From NCBI RefSeq assembly GCF_003633895.1, contig NZ_RBID01000013.1, positions 124,001 through 188,000 on the forward strand: a stretch of 64,000 nt of DNA, written 5' to 3'. The notes below the pieces were generated by a model, which was not told where the DNA came from, ran no database searches, and was given only the letters and a program-made list of their open reading frames with translations. This document shows, piece by piece, positions 45,014-54,851 of this stretch. The position numbers and the translations under genes are program-made. This DNA is from Vogesella indigofera (GTDB taxonomy: Bacteria > Pseudomonadota > Gammaproteobacteria > Burkholderiales > Chromobacteriaceae). How positions within the stretch are numbered: the stretch's first letter is position 1; every line of letters begins with the position of its first letter.

Positions 45014-45787
45014 ATGTGTGTGATTGCCCTCGCCTACCAGACCGCAGCCTGCGGGCCGCTGCTGGTGGCGGCCAACCGTGACGAGTATTACGCCCGCCCC
45101 ACCGCGGCGCTGGATTTCTGGCGCCCGGAACATCCGGACGTGCTCGGCGGCCGCGATTTGCAGGCCGGCGGCAGCTGGTTGGCGATGGACGTACGCGGCC
45201 GCTTTGCCGCCGTCACCCACATCCGCGAAGGCCATGCCCGCAGCGCGGCGCGCTCGCGCGGCGAGCTGGTCAAGCGCTTTGTCAGCGGCGATGAATCGGC
45301 GCTGGAATTCGCCGCCTGGCTCAAGGCCGAGCACCGCCAGTTCGCCCCGTTCAACCTGCTGTTCGGCGAGATCCGCAACCTGTTGCACTTCAACAGCCGC
45401 AGCGGCATGCTCAACCGCGTGCCGCCGGGCATCCACGTGCTGTCCAATGCCGACATGAACAGCCGCTGGTTCAAGTGCGAACAGCTGCGCGCCAAGCTGC
45501 AGCAGCAGACACGGCCGCCGGCGGAAAACGACATCCTGCGCTGGCTGAGCGACCCGACCCCGGCACCGGTGGAACAATTACCCAATACCGGCGTCGGTCT
45601 GGCATTGGAAAAGATGCTGTCGCCGGTGTTCATCAACGGCCGCGACTACGGCACCCGCGCCTCGTCGGTACTGATGCTGAACGCGCGCAGCGAATTAAGC
45701 TTTACCGAAGTCAGCTGGGGACTGGGTGGCCGTGAAAGCGGTCGCCGTCGCCAGACCATGCGCCTCACTCCCAACAGGAACTCATGA
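45014..45787 (+). CDS. NRDE/TANGO2 family protein
   Basis: 257 residues. The family name motif Asn-Arg-Asp-Glu is in LLVAANRDEYYARPT at about 17-31, after the catalytic-type N-terminal Met-Cys. GGRDLQAGGSWLAMDVRGRF and GTRASSVLMLN complete the Ntn-hydrolase-like pattern of TANGO2 homologues. The biochemical role is unsettled (haem or lipid handling has been proposed for eukaryotic members). It overlaps the CNP1-like gene by 4 bases. Confidence 0.9.
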   Translation: MCVIALAYQTAACGPLLVAANRDEYYARPTAALDFWRPEHPDVLGGRDLQAGGSWLAMDVRGRFAAVTHIREGHARSAARSRGELVKRFVSGDESALEFAAWLKAEHRQFAPFNLLFGEIRNLLHFNSRSGMLNRVPPGIHVLSNADMNSRWFKCEQLRAKLQQQTRPPAENDILRWLSDPTPAPVEQLPNTGVGLALEKMLSPVFINGRDYGTRASSVLMLNARSELSFTEVSWGLGGRESGRRRQTMRLTPNRNS

Positions 45788-46323
45788 TCGTGAAATACCT
45801 TGCCCCTGCCCTTGTCATCGCCGTTGCGGCCAACCTTGCCGTGGCCAGCTCCCTGGGTAAAGACCGCCCGGTCCACAGCAAGCAGAACTGGTACGAGGAA
45901 GAAGCCCCGTGGCAGGAAGCCAGCGTGCCGCTGGCCGACTATCCGGCCAGCTTCGACTGGCGCGAGATCGAGATGCCGGGCGAGGTCAAACAACGCGTGT
46001 TCATCGATGCCGGCTCGATCCAGGTCGGCAGCGATGGCGTCACCCGTTTCAGCCTGCGCCAGCTGAGCAGCAAGGGCGCGGAGAACATCAGCCGTGAAGG
46101 CGTGCACTGCAACGAGCGCAGCCTGCGCAGCTACGGCTTTGCCGACCCCGAGGGCAAGCGCTGGATCGAGTCGACCAAGGCCAAATGGCAGAAGGCCAGC
46201 TTTGGCGATCCTTTCCGCCAGACCATGCTGAAGAACCTGTGCCCGGACGGCCTGGCGCCACGCAACGCCGAAGCGCTGCTTACCAACCTGAACAAGCCGG
46301 ACGCCAGACCGCGCAAAAAGTAA
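45784..46323 (+). CDS. CNP1-like family secreted protein
   Basis: 179 residues with an N-terminal signal peptide (YLAPALVIAVAANLAVAS). The mature part has the CNP1-like pattern: WEEEAPW-type acidic aromatic start, FDWREIEMPGEVKQRVFIDA, CNERSLRSYGFAD, and a late Cys (KNLCPDG). Function is unknown; the family is mostly betaproteobacterial. Translationally coupled to NRDE by ATGA. An exact 12-mer repeat lies inside the signal-peptide codons. Confidence 0.8.
   Translation: MIVKYLAPALVIAVAANLAVASSLGKDRPVHSKQNWYEEEAPWQEASVPLADYPASFDWREIEMPGEVKQRVFIDAGSIQVGSDGVTRFSLRQLSSKGAENISREGVHCNERSLRSYGFADPEGKRWIESTKAKWQKASFGDPFRQTMLKNLCPDGLAPRNAEALLTNLNKPDARPRKK
45826..45837 (+). repeat. DUS-like 12-mer inside the CNP1-like signal peptide
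   Basis: Exact GCGGCCAACCTT encoding Ala-Ala-Asn-Leu at residues 15-18. Confidence 0.85.
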
Positions 46324-46335
46324 ACGGATGCTGCC

Positions 46336-47241
46336 ATGACCGCCTCAGCCACCACCCTGTCGCCCGGCCACAGCCTGCTCGGCCCCGCCCAGATCCTGCT
46401 CTCCGCGGTGGCCTTCGGCGCGATGGCGATCTTTGCCAAACAGGCTTACGCCGACGGCGTCAGTACCGGCAGCCTGCTGTTCCTGCGCTTCCTGGTGGCC
46501 GGGCTGCTGTTGCTGCCGTGGGTGCTGTGGCGGCGGCTGCCGTGGCCGCGCGGCCGTAGCCTGCTGACGCTGATCGCGATGGGCGCGGTCGGCTACGCCG
46601 GCATGTCGGCCTGTTATTTCAATGCGCTGCACTACGCCTCGGCCGGCACCGTGGCGCTGCTGCTGTACCTGTTTCCGGTGATCGTGATCCTGCTCTCCAG
46701 CCTGCTCGGCGAGCCGCTGACCCGGCGCCGCCTGCTGGCGCTGCTGCTGGCGCTGGGCGGGCTGGCGGTCACCATCGGGCTGGAGTGGTCGACCTCACTG
46801 CGCGGCCTGCTGCTGGGGCTGGGCGCGGCGCTGATCTACGCGCTATACATCCTGGCCGGCAGCCGCCTGCGCGAGCGCGGCCACCCGCTCGCTGCCGCCT
46901 GCGTGGTGACGCTGTCGGCAGCACTGTGCAATGGCATCGTGGTCAGCCTGCAGGGGCTGCAGCCGCCGGCGAGCGGCAGCGGCGTGCTGGCCATTGCGCT
47001 GATCGCGCTGATTTCCACCGTGATTGCCATCACGCTGTTCCTGGCCGGACTGGAAAAAACCGACGCCACCCAGGCCTCGCTGCTATCGACGGTGGAGCCG
47101 GTAGTCACCGTGCTGCTGGCGGCGGTGTTCCTGCACGAAGCCGTCACCCTGTCGCAGCTGGCCGGCGGCGCGCTGATCCTGGCGGCGGTGGTGGTGATCA
47201 GCCGCGAACGCAAGCCGGCGGAGCTGACACTCACCGAGTGA
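46336..47241 (+). CDS. EamA/DMT-superfamily transporter
   Basis: 301 residues, ten hydrophobic helices in two EamA repeats. The first repeat has LSAVAFGAMAIFAKQAYADG and ALHYASAGTVALLLYLFPV, the second ISTVIAITLFLAGLEKTDAT and QASLLSTVEPVVTVLLAAVF. Substrate unknown (the family moves amino acids, nucleotide sugars and other metabolites). It lies 12 bases after the CNP1-like gene, so it is probably the third cistron. Confidence 0.9.
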   Translation: MTASATTLSPGHSLLGPAQILLSAVAFGAMAIFAKQAYADGVSTGSLLFLRFLVAGLLLLPWVLWRRLPWPRGRSLLTLIAMGAVGYAGMSACYFNALHYASAGTVALLLYLFPVIVILLSSLLGEPLTRRRLLALLLALGGLAVTIGLEWSTSLRGLLLGLGAALIYALYILAGSRLRERGHPLAAACVVTLSAALCNGIVVSLQGLQPPASGSGVLAIALIALISTVIAITLFLAGLEKTDATQASLLSTVEPVVTVLLAAVFLHEAVTLSQLAGGALILAAVVVISRERKPAELTLTE

Positions 47242-47267
47242 CAGGCGGCCAGTCGACACGGTTTTTC

Positions 47268-47295
47268 CCGACAGAGACAGCGGCACCGGTATAAT
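47268..47295 (+). promoter_or_regulatory. Probable psd promoter
   Basis: A perfect TATAAT at 47290-47295, with CCGACA 16 bases upstream as a partial -35 element. It is about 30 bases before the psd start. Confidence 0.55.
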
Positions 47296-47326
47296 CTGCC
47301 GCTGTTTTTCGAATTAGGGTGTCATC

Positions 47327-48172
47327 GTGTCCGATCGTCTTGCCGTATTGCCGCAATACCTGCTGCCCAAGCAGGCGCTGACCGCCTTTGCCGGCCGGGT
47401 TGCCAATGCCCGTGGCGGCGAGCGCACCACGCGGCTGATCCGCTGGTTCGTGCGCCGTTACCAGGTCAACATGGCGGAAGCCGCCAATCCGGACATCGCC
47501 AGCTACGACACCTTCAATGCCTTCTTCACCCGCGCGCTGCGCGACGGCGTGCGGCCGCAGGCGGACGCGGCGCTGACCTGCCCGGTGGACGGCGCCATCA
47601 GCCAGTTCGGCCACATCGCGCAGGACCAGATCTTCCAGGCCAAGGGCCACCACTACTCCACCACCGCGCTGCTCGGCGGCGACGCCAGCCTGGCGGCACA
47701 GTTCGCCGACGGCCAGTTCGCCACCATCTACCTCAGCCCGCGCGACTACCACCGCATCCACATGCCGTGCGACGGCACGCTGCGGCGCATGATCTACGTG
47801 CCTGGCGCGCTGTTCTCGGTCAACCCGACCACCGCGCGCGGCGTGCCCGGCCTGTTCGCGCGCAACGAGCGCGTGGTGTGCGTGTTCGACACCGCGTTCG
47901 GCACTATGGTGCTGACCCTGGTCGGTGCCACCGTGGTCGGCAGCATGGCCACCAGCTGGCACGGCGTGGTCAATCCGCCGCGCCGCAGCGAGGTCACCGA
48001 GTGGTCCTATACCGGCCAGCACATCACCCTCAAGCAGGGTGAGGAAATGGGCCGCTTCCTGCTCGGCTCCACCGTGGTGCTGCTGTTCCCGCAGCACAGC
48101 ATGGCGTTCAACCCGGCCTGGCTGCCGACCAAGCCGGTGCGCCTGGGCGAAGCGATGAGCACACCGCGCTAA
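47327..48172 (+). CDS. psd: Phosphatidylserine decarboxylase proenzyme
   Basis: 281 residues. Makes phosphatidylethanolamine at the inner membrane. The self-cleavage and pyruvoyl-forming motif Leu-Gly-Ser-Thr is in GRFLLGSTVVLLF near 243-255, and YLSPRDYHRIHMP carries the conserved catalytic His. Length matches E. coli Psd (322) minus its C-terminal tail. The start is GTG at 47327 with AGGG before it; no in-frame ATG gives a better N-terminus. Confidence 0.95.
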   Translation: MSDRLAVLPQYLLPKQALTAFAGRVANARGGERTTRLIRWFVRRYQVNMAEAANPDIASYDTFNAFFTRALRDGVRPQADAALTCPVDGAISQFGHIAQDQIFQAKGHHYSTTALLGGDASLAAQFADGQFATIYLSPRDYHRIHMPCDGTLRRMIYVPGALFSVNPTTARGVPGLFARNERVVCVFDTAFGTMVLTLVGATVVGSMATSWHGVVNPPRRSEVTEWSYTGQHITLKQGEEMGRFLLGSTVVLLFPQHSMAFNPAWLPTKPVRLGEAMSTPR

Positions 48173-48191
48173 GAAGGCCCCGTCCCAATGC

Positions 48192-48227
48192 AAAACCGCG
48201 CGGCGATCACTCGCAGCGCGGTTTTTT
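48192..48227. terminator. Terminator between convergent psd and lpxC
   Basis: AAAACCGCGC / GCGCGGTTTT stem with TTTTTT on the plus strand and a shorter T-run on the minus strand, so it may act both ways. The DUS-like 12-mer follows 3 bases later. Confidence 0.88.
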
Positions 48228-48230
48228 CAT

Positions 48231-48242
48231 GCGGCCAACCTT
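48231..48242 (+). repeat. DUS-like 12-mer touching the lpxC stop codon
   Basis: Exact GCGGCCAACCTT; its last T is the first plus-strand base of the lpxC stop codon (TCA at 48242-48244). Confidence 0.85.
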
Positions 48243-49156
48243 CAGACCACGTCGGGCAGGCGGTGGAAGCTGGACGGCACGTCATGCTCGTCGCTGAAGC
48301 TGACGAACTCCCACGCCTCCGGCGTATCCAGCAGTACGCGCAGCAGCTTGTTGTTGAGCGCATGGCCGGACTTGTGGCCGCTGAAGGCGGCGATCAGCGG
48401 ATGGCCGACGATGTACAGGTCGCCGATGGCATCGAGGATCTTGTGGCGCACGAACTCGTCCGGAAAACGCAGCCCTTCCGGATTGAGCACGTACTCGTCG
48501 TCGATCACGATGGCGTTGTTGAGGTTACCGCCGCGGCCGAGACCGTGGCTACGCATGTACTCGACCTCGTGCATGAAGCCGAAGGTGCGCGCGCGGCTGA
48601 TCTCGTCGATGTAGGAACGGTGGGCGAAATCGATGTGCACCGTCTGCGGCGCACGGTTGAACGCCGGATGGTTGAACTCGATCGACAGCTCGACACTGAA
48701 GCCGTCGTGCGGCGCCAGCCGTACCCACTTGTCGCCTTCCACCACCTCGACCACCTGCTTGACGCGGATGAAGCGCTTCGGCTTGTCCTGGTCGACGATG
48801 CCGGCGCTTTGCAGCAGGAAGATGAACGGCGCGGCGGAGCCATCCATGATGGGCATCTCCGCCGCGGTGACGTCGATCAGCAGGTTATCAATGCCCAGCC
48901 CTGCAAAAGCGGACATCAGGTGTTCGATGGTGCCGATACGCACGCCGGTCTCGGAGACCAGCGTCGAGGAGAGGCGCGTATCGTTCACCAGCGAAGGATG
49001 CACTTTGACACTGACCGGCTCGGGCAGGTCAGTACGGCGAAACACGATGCCGGTATCGGGCGCCGCCGGGTTCAGGGTCAGTTTCACCCTTTCTCCCGAA
49101 TGCAGGCCTACGCCGGTCGCGCTGATCGCTTTTTTCAAGGTGCGCTGCAAAATCAT
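48242..49156 (-). CDS. lpxC: UDP-3-O-acyl-N-acetylglucosamine deacetylase
   Basis: 304 residues. The committed zinc-dependent step of lipid A synthesis. Zinc ligands: His in GTIEHLMSA (about 79), and His and Asp in the [20 protein letters not shown] region; the catalytic His lies in [30 protein letters not shown] near the start is family-specific. The ATG at 49156 is preferred over the GTG directly before it. It follows ftsZ by 95 bases, with its own extended -10 promoter candidate. Confidence 0.97.
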   Translation of the reverse strand: MILQRTLKKAISATGVGLHSGERVKLTLNPAAPDTGIVFRRTDLPEPVSVKVHPSLVNDTRLSSTLVSETGVRIGTIEHLMSAFAGLGIDNLLIDVTAAEMPIMDGSAAPFIFLLQSAGIVDQDKPKRFIRVKQVVEVVEGDKWVRLAPHDGFSVELSIEFNHPAFNRAPQTVHIDFAHRSYIDEISRARTFGFMHEVEYMRSHGLGRGGNLNNAIVIDDEYVLNPEGLRFPDEFVRHKILDAIGDLYIVGHPLIAAFSGHKSGHALNNKLLRVLLDTPEAWEFVSFSDEHDVPSSFHRLPDVV

Positions 49157-49187
49157 CACATGCTTTCAAGCCGTTACAGTGACACCG

Positions 49188-49193
49188 ATTCTA
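49188..49193 (-). promoter_or_regulatory. Extended -10 promoter candidate for lpxC
   Basis: Minus strand TGC-TAGAAT about 32 bases before the lpxC start. The -35 region is weak. It would allow lpxC to be transcribed apart from the dcw cluster. Confidence 0.4.
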
Positions 49194-49251
49194 GCACAGC
49201 TCGCGCTAGTGCTTTATTGATTGACCGGATACCGACTATAGATCTGCGCTA

Positions 49252-50436
49252 TCAGTCCGCCTGCTTGCGCAGGAAGGCCGGAATGTCGAACGACTCGCTG
49301 ACCGATGGATCGGAGAAGTCGGCGGCACCGGTGGCACGGCGGTTGCGGCTACGCATCACGGCCGGGGTGTTGCCCAGCTCGTTGTAGTCCACTTCCATCG
49401 CGATATTGTCGGTACCGGTCTTCACGATCTTGATGTATTCCGGACGCTCGTCACGGCTGGTCTGCGGCTTCTGGCCAAGGCCGGTCGCGATCAGCGTCAC
49501 GCGGATGGTGTCTTCCGGCATGTCTTCCACTTCGGCAGTACCGAACTTCACCTGCGCATCATCGTCGGCGTACTGGCGGATGATGGACATGATTTCGCGG
49601 TATTCGCTCATCTTCAGGCAACCCGGCGCGGTGGAAATGTTCACCAGTACGCCACGGGCACCTTCCAGCGTGATGTTGTCCAGCAGCGGGCTGGCCACGG
49701 CCTGTTCGGCGGCGACGCGGGCACGGTCGATGCCGGAGGCAAACGCCGACCCCATCATCGCCAGGCCCATCTCGCCCATCACCGCACGCACGTCGGCAAA
49801 GTCGACGTTGATCAGGCCCGGGCAGGTAATCACTTCCGAGATACCGGCGACGGCGCCCTTGAGCACGTCGTCGGCGGCGCGGAAGGCGTCGCGCATCGAT
49901 ACGTCGTCACCCAGCACGTCCATCAGCTTCTCGTTCGGGATCACGATCAGCGAATCGACATGCTTCTTCAGCAGCTCGATGCCGTCGTTGGCGACACGCA
50001 TACGCTTGCCTTCGTGATCGAACGGACGCGTCACCACGCCGACGGTGAGGATGCCCATTTCCTTGGCTACTTCCGCCACCACCGGCGCGGCGCCGGTCCC
50101 GGTACCGCCGCCCATGCCGGCGGTCACGAACACCATGTTGGCGCCGCGCAGCATCTCGGCGATGCGTTCGCGGTCTTCCAGCGCGGCGCTGCGGCCAACT
50201 TCCGGATTGGCACCGGCACCCAGACCGCGGGTCAGGTTGTTACCCAGCTGCAGCTTCTGCGCGGCCTTGTTGCGCTTCAGCGCCTGGGCATCGGTGTTGG
50301 CGCAGATGAATTCCACGCCGTTCACCAGATTGTCGATCATGTTGTCGATGGCGTTGCAGCCGCCACCACCAACACCGATCACCTTGATCACCGCCTCGGA
50401 GGCGGTTTCCTGCATTACTTCGAATACCATGCTCAT
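49252..50436 (-). CDS. ftsZ: Cell-division tubulin homologue FtsZ
   Basis: 394 residues. GTPase that forms the Z ring. [18 protein letters not shown] at the N-terminus, the tubulin signature [11 protein letters not shown], and the synergy-loop region [12 protein letters not shown] flexible linker leads to the conserved tail [10 protein letters not shown] that binds FtsA and ZipA. AGGAGA precedes the ATG. It lies 48 bases after ftsA. Confidence 0.98.
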   Translation of the reverse strand: MSMVFEVMQETASEAVIKVIGVGGGGCNAIDNMIDNLVNGVEFICANTDAQALKRNKAAQKLQLGNNLTRGLGAGANPEVGRSAALEDRERIAEMLRGANMVFVTAGMGGGTGTGAAPVVAEVAKEMGILTVGVVTRPFDHEGKRMRVANDGIELLKKHVDSLIVIPNEKLMDVLGDDVSMRDAFRAADDVLKGAVAGISEVITCPGLINVDFADVRAVMGEMGLAMMGSAFASGIDRARVAAEQAVASPLLDNITLEGARGVLVNISTAPGCLKMSEYREIMSIIRQYADDDAQVKFGTAEVEDMPEDTIRVTLIATGLGQKPQTSRDERPEYIKIVKTGTDNIAMEVDYNELGNTPAVMRSRNRRATGAADFSDPSVSESFDIPAFLRKQAD

Positions 50437-50484
50437 TTTTTCTCTCCTGTTAAAAGATGAGCGAACCCGAGACCCTGGTCATGC

Positions 50485-51723
50485 TCAGAAATTTCCGGCA
50501 AACCAGGCTTTCATTTTTTGAAACATTTGTCCTACGCCGCCATCGTCCACCTTGTGGTGGGCGCTCGGATTCATCTGGTCCTTGCCGTACTGCAACAGGC
50601 CGACGCCAGTCGAGAAGCGCGGATTCTTCACCACCTCCGACAAACCGCCGACATACTTCGGCACGCCGATACGCACCGGCATGTGGAACACTTCCTCGGC
50701 CAGCTCGACCATGCCCGGCATCAGGCTGGCGCCGCCGGTAATCACCATGCCGGACGACAACACTTCCTCGAAACCGCTGCGGCGCAGCTCCTGCTGCACC
50801 AGCTGGAACAGTTCTTCCACCCGCGGCTCGATCACTTCGGCCAGCGTGGCGCGCGACATCTGGCGCGGACCGCGCTCGCCGACGCCCGGCACCTCGATCA
50901 TCTGCGAGGCATCGGCCAGCGACACCAGCGCCACGCCGTGCTGGATCTTGATGTCTTCCGCTTCCTTGGTCGGGGTACGCAGCGCCATGGCGATGTCGTT
51001 GGTGATCTGGTCACCGGCAATCGGGATCACCGCGGTGTGGCGGATCGCGCCGTTGGTGTACACCGCGATGTCGGTGGTGCCACCACCGATGTCGATCAGG
51101 CAGACACCGAGTTCCTTCTCGTCCTCGGACAGCACCGCCATCGCCGACGCCATCGGCTGCAGCACCAGGTCGGACACTTCCAGCCCGCAGCGGCGCACGC
51201 ACTTGGCCACGTTCTGTGCGGCAGAGACCGCGCCGGTGACGATGTGCACCTTGGCCTCCAGCCGCACGCCGCTCATGCCCAACGGCTCGCGCACGCCTTC
51301 CTGGCCGTCGATGCTGTATTCCTGGGTCAGGATGTGCAGCACCTGGTGATCCGGCGGAATGGTCACCGCGCGCGCGGTTTCGATCACGCGCTCGATGTCC
51401 ATCGGCGTCACCTCGCGGTCCTTGATCGCCACCATGCCGTGCGAATTGACGCTCTTGATGTGGCTACCGGCGATGCCGGTAAACACCTGGTGGATCTTGC
51501 AGTCGGCCATCAGCTCGGCCTCTTCCAGCGCGCGCTGGATCGCCTGCACCGTGGACTCGATGTTGACCACCATGCCGCGCTTCAAGCCGCGCGACGGCAC
51601 CTGGCCCATGCCGATGATGTTGATCTGGCCCTCTTCCAGCACCTCGGCAACGATCGCGACGATCTTCGAGGTCCCGATATCCAGACCGACCAGCATGTTC
51701 TTGCTTTCTTTAGGTTTGCTCAC
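50485..51723 (-). CDS. ftsA: Cell-division actin homologue FtsA
   Basis: 412 residues from the GTG at 51723. Actin-fold ATPase that ties FtsZ to the membrane: NMLVGLDIGTSKIVAIVAE (phosphate 1), CLIDIGGGTTDIAVYTNGAI (phosphate 2), SSGMVITGGASLMPGM (adenosine). The C-terminal amphipathic helix (QMFQKMKAWFAGNF) is the membrane anchor. The GTG at 51723 has GGAG six bases before it and gives SKPKESKN; another GTG five codons earlier lacks a good ribosome site. Confidence 0.95.
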   Translation of the reverse strand: MSKPKESKNMLVGLDIGTSKIVAIVAEVLEEGQINIIGMGQVPSRGLKRGMVVNIESTVQAIQRALEEAELMADCKIHQVFTGIAGSHIKSVNSHGMVAIKDREVTPMDIERVIETARAVTIPPDHQVLHILTQEYSIDGQEGVREPLGMSGVRLEAKVHIVTGAVSAAQNVAKCVRRCGLEVSDLVLQPMASAMAVLSEDEKELGVCLIDIGGGTTDIAVYTNGAIRHTAVIPIAGDQITNDIAMALRTPTKEAEDIKIQHGVALVSLADASQMIEVPGVGERGPRQMSRATLAEVIEPRVEELFQLVQQELRRSGFEEVLSSGMVITGGASLMPGMVELAEEVFHMPVRIGVPKYVGGLSEVVKNPRFSTGVGLLQYGKDQMNPSAHHKVDDGGVGQMFQKMKAWFAGNF

Positions 51724-51738
51724 CTGTCGCTCCAACAC

Positions 51739-52467
51739 TCAAAGCTTGTTTGCTGTTGCCGTGCTTGCCTGGTATTCCGGCATCTTCACGGCAAATCCAT
51801 TGGGGTAACGCAGGTCGATGTACTCGATGCGATACGGCATGGTGGCCAGGCTGCGCGGCCAGTACTCGACAAACCGCGCCAACCGCTCCTTCACCGGACC
51901 ACGTCCCAGCTCCAGCATTACCCCGTTATCCAGTTCCATCTTCCAGGCGCGGCGTTCGCTCAACCACAATTGCCGCACTTTCAGCCTGGCCTGAGCCAGT
52001 ACCGGCCCGAACGTGTGCAGGGCCTGTACCATTTCCTTTTCACTGCCCGCCGGCCCGAACAGCACCGGCAGCGGCTGGTCACTGGCCGCATCGAACCAGC
52101 GGCCCTCCTTGCTGATCAGCCCGCTTTCGCCCCAGCGCGCCACCGCGACGTGTTCCGCGATGGTGATCTGCAGGCGGTCCGGCCACGTCCGCCTCACCTG
52201 CGCCTCGCGCACCCACGGCAGCTTCTCGAACGCACCGCGCGTCTTGTTGATGTCCAGCGTGAAGAAGGTGCCGGACAGCTCGTGCTGCGCGATGTACTTC
52301 AACTGCACCGGTGTCACCTTCACGAACTGGCCACCAATCGCGATCCGCTTGACCGGGAACAGCGGCGAGTGCGTCAACCACACCCCGGCGCTGTACAGCA
52401 ACATCAGCAGCGCGGTCAGCAACAGCATGTTCGCCAGCGCGCGCAGTACCGCATGGTTATCCCACAT
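51739..52467 (-). CDS. ftsQ: Cell-division protein FtsQ
   Basis: 242 residues. Short cytoplasmic part, one membrane helix ([20 protein letters not shown]), then the periplasmic POTRA domain ([11 protein letters not shown] ... [10 protein letters not shown]) and beta domain with [20 protein letters not shown]. FtsQ recruits FtsL and FtsB to the septum. It overlaps the end of ddlB by 11 bases and is 15 bases before ftsA. Confidence 0.93.
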   Translation of the reverse strand: MWDNHAVLRALANMLLLTALLMLLYSAGVWLTHSPLFPVKRIAIGGQFVKVTPVQLKYIAQHELSGTFFTLDINKTRGAFEKLPWVREAQVRRTWPDRLQITIAEHVAVARWGESGLISKEGRWFDAASDQPLPVLFGPAGSEKEMVQALHTFGPVLAQARLKVRQLWLSERRAWKMELDNGVMLELGRGPVKERLARFVEYWPRSLATMPYRIEYIDLRYPNGFAVKMPEYQASTATANKL

Positions 52468-53371
52468 GAGCTGCCGCCAGCACCTGTACGCACAGATCTT
52501 CGTAGGACAGCCCCTCGACCCGCGCCGCCATCGGCACCAGGCTATGACTGGTCATGCCCGGATTGGTGTTGGCCTCCAGCAGGTAGATGCCGCCGGCTTC
52601 GTCCATCAGGAAGTCGATACGCGCCCAGCCACGGCAACCCAGCACGCGGAAAGCCTGCAGCGCCAGCTCGCGCGCGCGCTGCTCCACCTCCGGCGCGAGG
52701 CCGGACGGGCAGCGGTAGACGGTGTCGTCACGGAAATACTTGGCCTGGTAGTCGTAGTACTCGGTGGCCGGCTCGATCTTGATGGTCGGATAGGCCTTGC
52801 CGTCGATGATGGCGCAGGTGTACTCGCCACCGCCGATGAACTGCTCGGCGATCACGATCTCGTCGTACTGGCGCGCCTCGGCGTACGCCGCCTTCAGGCC
52901 ACCGTGTTCCTTCACCTTGGTGACGCCGATGCTGGAGCCTTCTGTGGACGGTTTCACGAAGATCGGCAGACCGAGGCGGGCCTCGATGGCGTCAAAATCG
53001 CTGTCGTCGCTCAGCAGCTCGAAATCCGGGATCGGCAGGCTGGCGCCCTTCCACAGCAGCTTGGTGCGCCACTTGTCCATGCAGATCGCCGACGCCATCA
53101 CGCCGCAGCCGGTATAGGGAATGGCCATGCTCTCCAGCGCACCCTGCAGCGTGCCGTCCTCGCCGAACGGGCCGTGCAGGATGTTGAACACGCGGGCAAA
53201 GCCCTCTTCCTGCAGCGCTGTCAGCGGTTTTTCCGACGGGTCGAACTTGTGCGCATCGACGCCCTTGCTCTGCAGCGCGGCCAGCACGCCGTTGCCGCTC
53301 ATCAGCGACACTTCGCGCTCGGCGGAGCTGCCACCCATGATCACTGCCACCTTGCCAAATTGCTTCATCAT
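52457..53371 (-). CDS. ddlB: D-alanine--D-alanine ligase
   Basis: 304 residues. ATP-grasp enzyme making the D-Ala-D-Ala dipeptide for MurF. N-terminal [19 protein letters not shown], then [34 protein letters not shown], and [13 protein letters not shown] with the Mg-binding residues. Two adjacent ATGs (53371, 53368) follow AAGGAA; the second has better spacing. It is placed between murC and ftsQ as in the standard dcw order. Confidence 0.96.
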   Translation of the reverse strand: MMKQFGKVAVIMGGSSAEREVSLMSGNGVLAALQSKGVDAHKFDPSEKPLTALQEEGFARVFNILHGPFGEDGTLQGALESMAIPYTGCGVMASAICMDKWRTKLLWKGASLPIPDFELLSDDSDFDAIEARLGLPIFVKPSTEGSSIGVTKVKEHGGLKAAYAEARQYDEIVIAEQFIGGGEYTCAIIDGKAYPTIKIEPATEYYDYQAKYFRDDTVYRCPSGLAPEVEQRARELALQAFRVLGCRGWARIDFLMDEAGGIYLLEANTNPGMTSHSLVPMAARVEGLSYEDLCVQVLAAAHVG

Positions 53372-53398
53372 GTTTCCTTGCTGCCGCGTGAGCTGCAC

Positions 53399-53410
53399 GC
53401 GGCCAACCTT
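53399..53410 (+). repeat. DUS-like 12-mer between murC and ddlB
   Basis: Exact GCGGCCAACCTT in the short spacer inside the dcw cluster. Confidence 0.85.
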
Positions 53411-53418
53411 GTCCTGGG

Positions 53419-54813
53419 TTATGCCTTGCTCGCCGCGACCAGCTTGGCCGGGATGCCGCCAATGGAACCGGCGCCCATGGTGATCACCACGTCACCGTCA
53501 CGCACCATGTCGCTGATCACCTGCGGCATGTCGGCGATCTGCTCGACGAACACCGGCTCCACCTTGCCGCCGACCCGTACCGCCCGCGTCAGCGCGCGGC
53601 CGTCGGCGGCCACGATCGGTGCCTCACCGGCGGCGTACACTTCCGCCAGCAACAGGCAGTCGACACCGTTCAATACCTTGACGAAGTCCTCGAACAGGTC
53701 GCGGGTGCGGCTGTAGCGGTGTGGCTGGAACGCCAGCACCAGCCGCTTCTGCGGGAAGGCGCCGCGCACCGCGGCCAGCGTCGCCGCCATTTCCACCGGA
53801 TGGTGGCCGTAGTCGTCGATCAGGGTGTAGCTGCCGCCATCCTTGGCCGGCAGTTCGCCGTAGCGCTGGAAGCGGCGGCCGACACCGGCGAACTCGGCAA
53901 GACCACGCTGGATCGCCTCTACCTCGGCGCCGCACTCCAGGCCGATGGCGGTGGCCGCCAGCGCGTTGAGCACGTTGTGGCGGCCCGGCATGTTCAGCGT
54001 CACCGGGAAGCGCAGGCCGTCGGCCTTCACCACCACGTCGAAGTGCATCTGGCCGGCGTCGGCGACCACGTTTTCGGCGTAGACATCGGCGCTGTCGTCC
54101 AGACCGTAGGTGGTGACCGGTTTTTTCAGCTGCGGCACGATGCTGCGCACGTGCTCGTCGTCGACGCACAGCACGGCCCGGCCGTAGAACGGCAGGTGGT
54201 GGATGAAGTCGACGAAGGCCTGCTTCAGCTTGTCGAAGCTGTGGTCGTAGGTGTCCATGTGGTCGGCGTCGATATTGGTCACCACCGACATCACCGGCTG
54301 CAGGTAGAGGAAGGAGGCGTCCGACTCGTCGGCCTCGGCCACCAGGTAGTCGCCACTGCCCAAGCGGGCATTGGTGCCGGCCGCGGTCAGCTTGCCGCCG
54401 ATCACGAAGGTCGGATCAAGGTTGGCCGCACCCAGCACCGACGCGGTCAGACTGGTGGTGGTGGTCTTGCCGTGGGTACCGGCGATGGCAATGCCCTGCT
54501 TGAAGCGCATCAGCTCGGCCAGCATCATCGCGCGCGGGATTACCGGCACGTGATTGGCCTGCGCTTCCTGCACTTCCGGGTTGTCGGCCTTCACCGCGGT
54601 GGAGGTCACCACCACGTCGGCGCCCTTGATATAGGTGGCGTCATGGCCAAAGAAGATGCGCGCGCCCTGCTCGGTCAGGCGCTTGGTGGCGGCGTTGTCG
54701 GCCATGTCGGAACCGGACACGGTGTAGCCCAGGTTCAGCAGCACCTCGGCGATGCCGCACATGCCGACGCCGCCGATGCCGACAAAGTGTATGTGTTTGA
54801 CGCGATGTTTCAT
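53419..54813 (-). CDS. murC: UDP-N-acetylmuramate--L-alanine ligase
   Basis: 464 residues. Adds L-Ala to UDP-MurNAc. The Rossmann start [20 protein letters not shown], the ATP loop [34 protein letters not shown], and [15 protein letters not shown] are the Mur ligase landmarks. The frame remains open upstream through murG; the ATG at 54813 with AGAGAAGA before it matches the family. One repeat 12-mer is inside. Confidence 0.97.
   Translation of the reverse strand: MKHRVKHIHFVGIGGVGMCGIAEVLLNLGYTVSGSDMADNAATKRLTEQGARIFFGHDATYIKGADVVVTSTAVKADNPEVQEAQANHVPVIPRAMMLAELMRFKQGIAIAGTHGKTTTTSLTASVLGAANLDPTFVIGGKLTAAGTNARLGSGDYLVAEADESDASFLYLQPVMSVVTNIDADHMDTYDHSFDKLKQAFVDFIHHLPFYGRAVLCVDDEHVRSIVPQLKKPVTTYGLDDSADVYAENVVADAGQMHFDVVVKADGLRFPVTLNMPGRHNVLNALAATAIGLECGAEVEAIQRGLAEFAGVGRRFQRYGELPAKDGGSYTLIDDYGHHPVEMAATLAAVRGAFPQKRLVLAFQPHRYSRTRDLFEDFVKVLNGVDCLLLAEVYAAGEAPIVAADGRALTRAVRVGGKVEPVFVEQIADMPQVISDMVRDGDVVITMGAGSIGGIPAKLVAASKA
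54418..54429 (-). repeat. DUS-like 12-mer inside murC
   Basis: Exact 12-mer in the coding direction as Ala-Ala-Asn-Leu. Confidence 0.85.
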
Positions 54814-54851
54814 GGTGTCTTCTCTTGCTCGGGCCCGCTCCGGGCCCAGTC